From Syntrophaceae bacterium (GTDB taxonomy: Bacteria; Desulfobacterota; Syntrophia; Syntrophales; Smithellaceae), in the NCBI GenBank assembly GCA_018436925.1, contig JAHDKI010000021.1, positions 1 through 64,000 on the forward strand: a DNA stretch of 64,000 nt, in the 5' to 3' direction. How positions within the stretch are numbered: position 1 is the first letter of the stretch; each line of letters starts with the position of its first letter. The notes beneath the pieces are model-generated. The model saw only the letters and a list, made by a program, of their open reading frames with translations. It was not told the DNA's origin and ran no database searches. This document shows positions 53,846 through 61,676 of the stretch, piece by piece. The translations under genes were made by a program, and so were the position numbers.

Positions 53846-55159
53846 TCAATCCATATGTTCCAAGGATAATCTGGCGGGCTGCTTCCCCAGAAGCACCATG
53901 CCGAAATGCTCGTACTTCTGGCCTGTTTTCGGGTTGACATCATGCCAGCGCGCCAGAAACTCCCTCTCCCTAAGCCAGGTCCGGCGGATCGTGGCCGGAT
54001 CCTCAAACAAAAGCACGTCCTTATTCAATCCGATGATGATTGCGTAATGCCCGTCGTCCCAGTCGCGCCGCCAGTCATCCAGCGTCATATAGCGGTCGGC
54101 CCAGGCCTGCAAAAGCACGATCACCGGCGTCCCCGCATCGACATACTGTTTGACCGTATTGAGAGACCACTGGGTGCCGTGCTTGACCTCGAACCCGTAT
54201 TGCTTAGCCACGCGGATCATCGCCTCCGGCGGCGTTCCCTCGTCGGTTGAAGTTCCCAACGCGGCGATCAACTCGTCGCCGCGGACATCCTCGCCGTAAT
54301 AATGCATGACGGTCTGGAGCGCCTGTGCGCCGCAGTCGTAATCATAGGTCTGTTTGCCGATGTGCAGATCAATCATGGTCATGCGCTGCGACTCCTGAAG
54401 CGATTGAAGCGTCTGGGCCAGCGATTCGGCAAAGGCCCGGCGCAGACGATTGATTTGCACAATGTTGGGTGTTCCGTCCTCATTTTTAAAAAGGCGTTCG
54501 TTGGTTTCCTGAAGAAACGCCGGCGCGCGTGTTCCGACGCGCTTGATCGCGTTGACCGAATGGGCGGCGCACACATGGCCGTGAACCTGAAAATAGTCGG
54601 AGGCGTTGACGGTCACCTCCACGTCGGGCAGACGCTTGCGCAGCTCTTCTGCGTAGGTCTCCACAATGATGTCCGGACTGTAGTAAACGGGCTTTGGATC
54701 CCGCGGCGTGTGCTGGAAATTCATCAAATCAATCTGATGATCGCCGACTCCGCGGGCCGTCACCGTGGCGTGCCCGTCAAACAACAGCCCGGCTCCGGCG
54801 GAAATAATCTCTTCGATGCCGTGATGGAACGGCTTGAGGTAACGGTCGGCCCAGGCCGTCCGCATGGAGACCGACGGCTCGAATCCCTTTCGATACAAAG
54901 CCTTGCCGGAGATGTCGGCAAGCGGGACGCTCTCGTCGATATCCGCCGGATCGCGGTTGGCCTCCAGAAGCAGGCTGCAGTAAGGAAAAACCACCTGACG
55001 GTTTCCGAGCATATCCCGAAAATCATAAAGCCAATTGGTGTACCAATCGATATTCTTTAAAAGCGATGGAAAGTCTCCCGCCAGATCCTCAAGGGGAATC
55101 TCCGGCGGAATCGCGACTCCGCTGTGCGGGATGACGACCAGAATATCCGAACCTGTCAT
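53846..55159 (-). CDS. Fusion: N-formylglutamate amidohydrolase-like + C39-like cysteine peptidase domain
   Basis: A 437-residue cytoplasmic protein with two domains. Residues about 5-255 resemble N-formylglutamate amidohydrolases: LVVIPHSGVAIPPEI at the start, LLFDGHATVTARGVGDHQ with metal-type residues, and a late HGHVCAAHSVNAIKRVG. Residues about 280-430 are a papain-like C39-type domain: QTYDYDCGAQALQTVMHYY (Cys), DGHYAIIIGLN (His), LLFEDPATIRRTW (Asp). The start at ATG 55159 has an AAAGGA site. I know of no characterised protein with this pairing. Its role (an amide hydrolase that also processes a peptide, or a toxin-like product) is unknown. Confidence 0.78.
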   Translation of the reverse strand: MTGSDILVVIPHSGVAIPPEIPLEDLAGDFPSLLKNIDWYTNWLYDFRDMLGNRQVVFPYCSLLLEANRDPADIDESVPLADISGKALYRKGFEPSVSMRTAWADRYLKPFHHGIEEIISAGAGLLFDGHATVTARGVGDHQIDLMNFQHTPRDPKPVYYSPDIIVETYAEELRKRLPDVEVTVNASDYFQVHGHVCAAHSVNAIKRVGTRAPAFLQETNERLFKNEDGTPNIVQINRLRRAFAESLAQTLQSLQESQRMTMIDLHIGKQTYDYDCGAQALQTVMHYYGEDVRGDELIAALGTSTDEGTPPEAMIRVAKQYGFEVKHGTQWSLNTVKQYVDAGTPVIVLLQAWADRYMTLDDWRRDWDDGHYAIIIGLNKDVLLFEDPATIRRTWLREREFLARWHDVNPKTGQKYEHFGMVLLGKQPARLSLEHMD

Positions 55160-55338
55160 GGCGCTTTGTCCTTTCCATTGAAGTTTTAAACGCGAAATCA
55201 ATCATCTTCTTCGCCCTGGGCGGGTATTGTAACGCTTTCACCCTTTTTTGAAAATTGGAAAATCAAATGATTTATAAATAATATAATGAGTAATTTCAGC
55301 CACATAAAATTATTATCTCTTTTGCGTGCGCGGTTTTA

Positions 55339-55368
55339 TTGACAAGAATCAAAAAAGTATCCTACAAC
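55339..55368 (+). promoter_or_regulatory. Probable promoter of the MBL-fold gene
   Basis: TTGACA at 55339-55344 with TACAAC at 55363-55368 (18-nt gap), in an A+T-rich leader. It lies over the beginning of the longer reading frame, supporting the start at 55399. Confidence 0.55.
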
Positions 55369-55398
55369 CGCCCAAAAAAACAGGAGGGACAAAATTCC

Positions 55399-56097
55399 AT
55401 GCTCAACATCGAACAGTTTCGTTACGGCGATAATCTCGGATATCTGATTTACGGCGAAACGGAAGCTATGGCTGTCGACGGCGGCGCCTGGATGGAAATC
55501 CTGTCCTTTCTCGATAAACACACTTTGCGTTTAAAAATTATCACCAACACGCACAGGCACTATGACCACACGCCGGGAGACGATCACCTGCTGAAGAAGA
55601 CCAACGCCGAATTTCTGGATTGCAAAACCTTCGACGACCTTGAGGAAATACCGATTGACGGGCAGGCGGTGCGGGTTTACCGAACGCCGGGGCACTCGTC
55701 CGACTCCGTCTGCTTTTATACCGGCCGGGATCTGATTACCGGCGACACGCTTTTCAACGGCACCGTCGGAAATTGCTTTTCAGGCGACCTTAAGGGATTT
55801 TTCGAATCGATTAAACGTCTGTCGGCGTTTCCCGACGACACGCGCGTCTTCGCCGGACATGACTACGTCCGCGACTCTTTGGCTTATGCCCGGCGCCTGG
55901 AGCCGCAAAACAGGAACATCGATCTGTTTCAGACGGCCTACGATCCGGATTTTGTATTCTCGACGCTGGAATGCGAAAAAAAGATCAATCCTTATCTCCG
56001 GCACAATGAAGCCCCCATCGTCGATCTGCTCAGGAAAAAGGGGCTCCCGCATTCCACGGATTGGGAACGATGGCATTCCCTGATGTCGATGGATTAA
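55399..56097 (+). CDS. Metallo-beta-lactamase-fold hydrolase, glyoxalase II-like
   Basis: A 232-residue metal hydrolase. The HxHxDH motif is ITNTHRHYDHTPGD near residue 55; the second metal ligand is YRTPGHSSDSVCFY, the third an Asp in LITGDTLFNGTVGN, and the fourth VFAGHDYVRDS. The layout agrees with hydroxyacylglutathione hydrolases and broad thioester hydrolases; glutathione genes are not seen, so the thiol is unclear. The start at 55399 has AGGAGGG, while an upstream frame to 55339 overlaps its promoter. Confidence 0.9.
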   Translation: MLNIEQFRYGDNLGYLIYGETEAMAVDGGAWMEILSFLDKHTLRLKIITNTHRHYDHTPGDDHLLKKTNAEFLDCKTFDDLEEIPIDGQAVRVYRTPGHSSDSVCFYTGRDLITGDTLFNGTVGNCFSGDLKGFFESIKRLSAFPDDTRVFAGHDYVRDSLAYARRLEPQNRNIDLFQTAYDPDFVFSTLECEKKINPYLRHNEAPIVDLLRKKGLPHSTDWERWHSLMSMD

Positions 56098-56261
56098 AAA
56101 TCGACCCGGCCCGCCTCTGCTCGGGCAAAGGCCTTGACGCGGGAATACGTTATCGCGTAAAGTCCAACCGTAAGCTCCTTGTTTTCGCTTTTGGCCGCTC
56201 ATTGTATAAACGTTTAATCGTTAACCCGTCAGAAACTTTTAATTCATCGAAAGGATAACCC

Positions 56262-56729
56262 ATGAGCCCTATTGAAGTCGGCAGTCAATTCGGGGATTTT
56301 TCGCTGCCAAGCCACACGGAAAAAACGGTGGACACGAAAATCTTTGCGGGAAAGAAGCTTCTTTTATCCTTCCATCCACTGGCCTGGACGGAAGTCTGCG
56401 CGAAGCAGATGCAGTCTCTGGAATCGAACGTCGACGTTTTCGCATCGCTTAACACTGTCCCCCTGGGGCTGTCCGTCGATGCCGTTCCCTGCAAAAAAGC
56501 CTGGGCCAAAACGCTGGGCATCGAAAAAGTCGACCTGTTGGCCGACTTCTGGCCGCACGGCGGACTCGCCGCAAAACTCGGTCTGTTTATCGACAAGTTC
56601 GGCTTTTCACAGCGGGCCAACGTTATTCTGGATGAAGACCGCAAGGCGGTTTTTGTGAAGGTTTATCCGATCCGGGAACTGCCCGACATTCGCGAGGTGC
56701 TGGATTTTCTCAAGTTCGCCCCGCGGTGA
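56262..56729 (+). CDS. Cytoplasmic AhpE-like peroxiredoxin
   Basis: A 155-residue thiol peroxidase without signal peptide. The peroxidatic Cys is in FHPLAWTEVCAKQM near residue 46 (motif PxxxTxxC, with Thr in WTEVC). DFWPHGGLAAKLG matches a similar segment in the exported peroxiredoxin at 5484-6071. A second Cys in VPCKKAW near residue 73 could be resolving, but this is uncertain. It is 165 bp after the MBL gene and converges on the cytochrome maturation genes. Confidence 0.88.
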   Translation: MSPIEVGSQFGDFSLPSHTEKTVDTKIFAGKKLLLSFHPLAWTEVCAKQMQSLESNVDVFASLNTVPLGLSVDAVPCKKAWAKTLGIEKVDLLADFWPHGGLAAKLGLFIDKFGFSQRANVILDEDRKAVFVKVYPIRELPDIREVLDFLKFAPR

Positions 56730-56742
56730 GCCGCGGCTTGCC

Positions 56743-57585
56743 TCAACTCATGTAACTGTGCAGGCTCGGCAGAAAATTCACGCCCAGATAGGTAAACAAG
56801 ACGCAGCCGAACCCGACGATCGACAAGACGGCCATGCGTTTGCCGCGCCAGCCGCGAACCAGCCGCGCATGCAGCATTCCGGCATAAACCAGCCAGGTAA
56901 TGAGCGACCAGGTTTCCTTGGGGTCCCAGCTCCAGTAAGAACCCCAGGCATAATGCGCCCAGACGGAACCGGTCACGATCCCTAAAGCGAGAAAGACCAC
57001 ACCCAGGATCGTGCACTGGTAAATCAGTTCGTCGATGATGTCGTCGTCCGGCAAAAGCCTGAAGAATAAACCCGGACGGCTTTTCCCAGAGGCAAGCCGT
57101 TTGAGCAGGAACATTACGCCCAGCGCAAACGAGACGGTAAACGCGGCATACCCCAGAAAGCAGGTCAGCACATGAGACGTCAGCCAGTTGCTTTGCAGCG
57201 CGGGAATGAGAGGTTCAATGCGGTTGTTTATCCCCGGCGCGATGGAGGCGTAAGCCATGATCAGAAAGGCGGCGGGCAGAACAAAGGCGCCCAAAGAGCG
57301 GTTTTTCAAACGCCATTCCATCAGCAGATACAAAAAGGCAATCGTCCAGGCGAAAAATATCAGCGACTCGTAGAAATTCGTCAACGGTGCGCGACCGATC
57401 CCCAGATCGTAGGAGGCAACCCAGCGAATGACGAGCGCCGTCGTATGCGCCAAAAGCCCGACCAGGGCGGCAAGACTGGCCAGCTTTCCCCAAAACTCTT
57501 TTCCCAGAATCATCCGGAACAAGTACAAGACAAAAGCGGCGAAATAGATAAACGTGACCCAGCTCAGAATAGTGGTGTGAATCAT
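56743..57585 (-). CDS. ccsA: Cytochrome c maturation protein CcsA (System II)
   Basis: A 280-residue membrane protein with about eight segments, the transporter and haem-handling half of the ResB/CcsA synthetase. The haem-binding WWD-type motif is WGSYWSWDPKETWSLITW near residue 215-235, with conserved His in AHTTALVIRW and the segments around it. It begins in an ATGA overlap with resB. Its job is to bring haem to the periplasm for the multihaem cytochromes encoded just upstream in the same run. Confidence 0.93.
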   Translation of the reverse strand: MIHTTILSWVTFIYFAAFVLYLFRMILGKEFWGKLASLAALVGLLAHTTALVIRWVASYDLGIGRAPLTNFYESLIFFAWTIAFLYLLMEWRLKNRSLGAFVLPAAFLIMAYASIAPGINNRIEPLIPALQSNWLTSHVLTCFLGYAAFTVSFALGVMFLLKRLASGKSRPGLFFRLLPDDDIIDELIYQCTILGVVFLALGIVTGSVWAHYAWGSYWSWDPKETWSLITWLVYAGMLHARLVRGWRGKRMAVLSIVGFGCVLFTYLGVNFLPSLHSYMS

Positions 57586-58976
57586 TCGGTATTCTCCAGG
57601 CGTCGCGCGAGCTCAGCCGACAAATGTTGAATTTCCCGGTTCAATCCGGCGGCATTTTTGAAACTTCTTCCCGCAAAACTGACCCTTGTCATCTCTCCTT
57701 CCGCGTCCACACGAATCCAGATCTGGCGCGGATAGGTCATCAAAAGCAGCATCAGCCCCGCCATCAGGATGACGGCGGAGACGGCAACCAAAGGCACTCC
57801 CGGATCACGGCTCACCTGCAGGCCGGTATAATACTTCTGCTCAAGACCCAGAAGCGCAAACCGATAGGGCTTAAACAAACCGGGATTGAAAACAGGCACC
57901 TGCTCGAAAATGTCGGGACTGATCTTCAAAAGTGTCTCGACCTGCTCGAAAATCCAGAAGGAGAGGTCCTCCCCTCCGGCTTTGGGACGGACGGAGATTT
58001 TCACGGCCGGCCCCATATTCATCAGATTATCTTCCACCCGCAGCACATGGAAGAGGCCTTCGCCGCCGGGAAGATCAAACCAGTATCCCCGACGCACGTT
58101 GAGCACTTCTTTTTTTCCGCCCGGACGAAGCAGCGATAATGTTGCCATCCCGTCGGGCGAACGACCGAAGGTTGATTGGTAAAAACGAAATCCTTCAAAG
58201 GTGATGGGATGGTTGACCAGCAGATTCCCCTGCAGGGCAATCCGATCGTTTTTAAAAAAGGTCAAATCCGATTGATAGGTTTTCGGCGTGCCGGTGTCGT
58301 AGAATTCCACCTTGAACCGGTCACAGCGGACGCCGAACGGCAGGGGCAGGGTCCCCTTGCCGTCTCGCAAATGAAGCGTCTTTACAGTCTCGCCTTCGGA
58401 AATCTGAAGATAGCCTTCCACGCCGAAAAGCGACCCGACCACGACGCCGGCAATTAAAACCAGAAGGCTTAAGTGCACGATGTAAACACCCAGATGGCCG
58501 AAGCGCCCCCGGCCGGCCGCAAGATAAACGGCATCGGATTTTTCAGCACGCGCCGGGCGTCCCAAGCGCTTTTGCAGCAGGCTTTGAGCTTCCGCCGCCG
58601 CTTCTTCCCGGGATCGCGATGTCCGCAGGACCTGATCGGAAGGCACTTTCGCAAAGACATCCGGATCATCCGGCGCCGGACGGCGGCGGAATCGCCGCCA
58701 GGCCTCGGGGAAACGGTCTATCGAGCAGACAATCAGATTAAGGGCAAAAAGCCCCATCAACGCAAAAAACCAAATGGAGTGATACAAATCGAAGATCTGG
58801 GCTTTGGAAAGAAAGGCCCAGAGGGTCGGCGAGAGCCTGTCGGACAGTTCAAAGGCCGCTTCGCGCTGGGGCACAAGGGTTCCGACGACGGCAAGGATAA
58901 TGATCAGGGTCAGAAGAACAAGTGTCAGCTTGACGGATTTCAAAAACGACCACAAACCGGATTTCTTTTTGCTCAA
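57582..58976 (-). CDS. resB: Cytochrome c maturation protein ResB (Ccs1)
   Basis: A 464-residue membrane protein. The first hydrophobic segment is near residues 18-40 (LTLVLLTLIIILAVVGTLVP), followed by a second near 70-90 and a third near 155-175 (LGVYIVHLSLLVLIAGVVVG). A large periplasmic beta domain follows and the fourth segment is near 405-425. The likely start is TTG at 58976, which has an AGGAGA site; a longer ATG frame from 59060 has no site and reaches into the upstream spacer. It works with CcsA in haem ligation and follows the CbcL-like gene by 97 bp. Confidence 0.9.
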   Translation of the reverse strand: MSKKKSGLWSFLKSVKLTLVLLTLIIILAVVGTLVPQREAAFELSDRLSPTLWAFLSKAQIFDLYHSIWFFALMGLFALNLIVCSIDRFPEAWRRFRRRPAPDDPDVFAKVPSDQVLRTSRSREEAAAEAQSLLQKRLGRPARAEKSDAVYLAAGRGRFGHLGVYIVHLSLLVLIAGVVVGSLFGVEGYLQISEGETVKTLHLRDGKGTLPLPFGVRCDRFKVEFYDTGTPKTYQSDLTFFKNDRIALQGNLLVNHPITFEGFRFYQSTFGRSPDGMATLSLLRPGGKKEVLNVRRGYWFDLPGGEGLFHVLRVEDNLMNMGPAVKISVRPKAGGEDLSFWIFEQVETLLKISPDIFEQVPVFNPGLFKPYRFALLGLEQKYYTGLQVSRDPGVPLVAVSAVILMAGLMLLLMTYPRQIWIRVDAEGEMTRVSFAGRSFKNAAGLNREIQHLSAELARRLENTE

Positions 58977-59073
58977 CGGGAACGTCTCCTGATAAAGGTT
59001 AGCAGCTGTCCGAAATGAGCCGCTAAAGGACACAAAAACACACCACGATCGCCATCGCATGCGGCATCGTCAA

Positions 59074-60924
59074 TTAATAAAACAGCACCGCCCAGAAAAT
59101 CAACACCAGTAAAATGATGCCCAAAACCAGACTGCCCAAACCGAAGACCGACGCGAAAAGTTGCGACCACAACCCGGGCCCCTCGCGCTTGAGCGAATCC
59201 AGTTTCCCTACGGCGACCATTCTTTCATATTCCAGCGGTCGCTCTTCCCGCATTTGATCCAGACGATACCGCCCGGTGAAGATATTGGGCTCAAGCGGGA
59301 ATTTGTTGGGCACGATATGATTGTTGAAAAAATGCACGGTAAAAATGAAGACGGCTGCAAGAAAAGCCTCTTCCGAATGCACGATGGTTGCAATGTTGAT
59401 CACCCAGCCCGGCACAATATAGGAAAACGGCCCGGGGAACCACAGCATGAATCCGGACAGTCCGATCGCCGTCATGCCCCAGAAAACAGCCAGAAAATCA
59501 AACTTCTCCCAGTACGTCCAGCGATCCAGTTTCGGCATCGGCCCCCGGCCGAAAAACCACAAAAACATGCCCTTGATGTCCTGAAGATCCTTCAGGTTGG
59601 GAAACAGCGAATCCGGCCCGAAAAGCCGACCCAGCCAGCCCCTAAAGCGCCACTTCGGAAACAGGAACCGTATGGAAAGCCACAGTGTGTACAAAAAGAG
59701 GGCGCACAGCACCAGCGCGGCGATGCGATGGAAAAGCCCGGCCATATGAGGACCACCCCACAGATTCACCAAGACTTTCGCCCAGGCCGTTTCTGAATAT
59801 TTAATCGGGAACCCGGTCATCACCAGGGTGAAGAACGATAGAATCAGCAGCACATGCATGACCCGCTGAGTGACGGTAAACCGTTGGATCTGCTTTTCCT
59901 CGCGGCATTCCAACGCAAGCGAATCCTCAATGAACCCGGCTTTGCGCCTTCGGCACTTATCCAAGTAAGCTCTCCACCACCACAACAGGGTGTGAAGCCA
60001 GAAAAACGCGAAAACCCCCACCAGAAGCCCGATCATGAAAATTTCCGCAATGTGCAATGCCAGATAGGTCCGTCCTTTCACCGCTCCGGGATGCGCCTCG
60101 AAGGACACAAAGCGTTGGTGCATTGTGGGATGGCAGGTTTTACAAGCGGCGTAAAGATTCTCCGGATGCATGGCCGAAGCCGGATCCTCCGACGGGAGAG
60201 TATTATGCCCCGTGTGACAGTCGGCGCATCCGGCAACCCGCTGGGCATATCCCACCTGCAGAACCTTACCGTGGTAAGTCTGATCGTAGGTATCGGCAAT
60301 GGCCGTGGACAGATTATTTCTTTCCGCCACGCCGGGGTCGGCATGACAGGCTTTGCAGCGTTGCGTATAGGCTTCTCGAAGCGCAGCCTGTTCTTTTTCG
60401 GACACGCCGGCCATCCCCGCAACGGCGTGCAGCGAATGACAATCCGTGCAGGTTGCAGTATCAGGATTGCCCGCCGCCACAGCGCGGCCGTGGCCCGCCA
60501 TTGCGTAATCGTCTGGCGCGTGGCAGCGCACGCATTTTTCCTGGACGGAGATTTCTTTCGGTTTGTCTGAATGGGTCAGAACATGAATTTTCTGATGACA
60601 ATCCGTGCAGGCCATGTTTTGCGAAACGGCATGAACATCGGTTTTATATTTTTCAGCAATGGTCGAATGACAGCTTGCGCAGCGCACCGGATCGGATTTT
60701 TTTTCACCGGAACTGTGCAGACGAATGTCGTCGATTCCCCGATGACAGGCGCCGCAAGAAAGGTAACCGTGCACGGACATGGAAAAGCCGCTTGTAAAAG
60801 CGGGATCCGAATGACAACTCTGACAACGGCCCTGTTGAACCTGGGCTAAAACCGCACAGGGAAAAGCGGCCACCGCCGTCAAGAAAACAATCGCCAGCAG
60901 ACATCGGAAAGAAGGGCTTTTCAT
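59074..60924 (-). CDS. Nine-haem cytochrome c fused to cytochrome b (CbcL-like)
   Basis: A 616-residue protein. A signal peptide covers residues 1-28. Residues about 30-265 carry nine CxxCH sites in order: CQSCH, CGACH, CASCH, CTDCH, CVRCH, CTDCH, CKACH, CADCH, CKTCH. Then five hydrophobic segments from residue about 290 form an FdnI/HydC-type cytochrome b, with His in TVTQRVMHVLL, LFHRIAALVLC, TIVHSEEAFLA and FTVHFFNNHI. This architecture matches CbcL of Geobacter, a quinol oxidase passing electrons to periplasmic cytochromes. Here the neighbouring octahaem protein would be a natural partner. Start overlaps the preceding rhodanese stop (ATGA). Confidence 0.9.
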   Translation of the reverse strand: MKSPSFRCLLAIVFLTAVAAFPCAVLAQVQQGRCQSCHSDPAFTSGFSMSVHGYLSCGACHRGIDDIRLHSSGEKKSDPVRCASCHSTIAEKYKTDVHAVSQNMACTDCHQKIHVLTHSDKPKEISVQEKCVRCHAPDDYAMAGHGRAVAAGNPDTATCTDCHSLHAVAGMAGVSEKEQAALREAYTQRCKACHADPGVAERNNLSTAIADTYDQTYHGKVLQVGYAQRVAGCADCHTGHNTLPSEDPASAMHPENLYAACKTCHPTMHQRFVSFEAHPGAVKGRTYLALHIAEIFMIGLLVGVFAFFWLHTLLWWWRAYLDKCRRRKAGFIEDSLALECREEKQIQRFTVTQRVMHVLLILSFFTLVMTGFPIKYSETAWAKVLVNLWGGPHMAGLFHRIAALVLCALFLYTLWLSIRFLFPKWRFRGWLGRLFGPDSLFPNLKDLQDIKGMFLWFFGRGPMPKLDRWTYWEKFDFLAVFWGMTAIGLSGFMLWFPGPFSYIVPGWVINIATIVHSEEAFLAAVFIFTVHFFNNHIVPNKFPLEPNIFTGRYRLDQMREERPLEYERMVAVGKLDSLKREGPGLWSQLFASVFGLGSLVLGIILLVLIFWAVLFY

Positions 60925-61667
60925 GGTTTTCTCCGTTGATATTCGGCCATCCCGCCTTTGAGGCGCAAGACACGCGGAAACCCTTTACGGGCGAGGAAAC
61001 TTGCCGCCAGAAAACTTTGCGTTCCGTCGGCGTCTGCAATCAACAGCGACGCATCGAGCGGAATCCGGCCGTAGTCGACATGCAATACGGATAAAGGAAT
61101 GTTCATCGCGCCGTCAATATGCCCGGCGGCGAAGTCCGACGCTTCGCGAACATCCAGGATGAGCGGATTTGCGACCTGCTTTCGCCAACTGTCGAGATCT
61201 GCGGCCTTGACTGCCGGGGCGGGCACCCGCGGTGTTCTCTTTTCGGAAACCACCGGATAGCCTTCTTTTCGCCAGGCGGGCAGTCCCCCGTCGAGACGGT
61301 AGACATTTCCACGGCCAGTTTCAAGAATCGCCTGAATCACGGGGCATCTTCCCGGGGCCGCCGGTTGCGTCTCTTCATAAACAATGATTTTCGCTTCTTG
61401 CGGCAGGGCGTTACCGGGAAAAGCCTTTTGGGTTCCACACGGAAAACAGACCGCCTGTGGGATTTTCGCATCCAAACACGCAAGCAGGCTACGAAGATCA
61501 ACCACGACAAGAGATTCCTGCGATTCGTCCATCCAGGCTTTCAGGGTTTGAACGTCGACGGGTCGAAGGTCTTGTGCCTGCACGGCCGAAAGGCTCCCGG
61601 AAAGACTAATAAAAAGACATGCCAAAAAGGTGATGCAAGCCGAACGTTTTCGATTTCTGTTGCGCAT
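60921..61667 (-). CDS. Exported double rhodanese-like protein without active-site cysteine
   Basis: A 248-residue secreted protein. A signal peptide with basic N-terminus covers residues 1-31. Two rhodanese folds follow: DLRPVDVQTLKAWMDES to GGLPAWRKEGYPVV, and AVKAADLDSWRKQV to LKGGMAEYQ. The active-site loop of each, where C-x5-R is expected, is EETQPAAPGR in the first and ADADGTQS in the second, so neither has the sulfur-transfer Cys. It could bind anions or act as a scaffold. The start ATG 61667 has an AGGTG site; a GTG three codons earlier is the alternative. Its stop overlaps the cytochrome gene. Confidence 0.82.
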   Translation of the reverse strand: MRNRNRKRSACITFLACLFISLSGSLSAVQAQDLRPVDVQTLKAWMDESQESLVVVDLRSLLACLDAKIPQAVCFPCGTQKAFPGNALPQEAKIIVYEETQPAAPGRCPVIQAILETGRGNVYRLDGGLPAWRKEGYPVVSEKRTPRVPAPAVKAADLDSWRKQVANPLILDVREASDFAAGHIDGAMNIPLSVLHVDYGRIPLDASLLIADADGTQSFLAASFLARKGFPRVLRLKGGMAEYQRRKP

Positions 61668-61676
61668 GGGTTTCAC

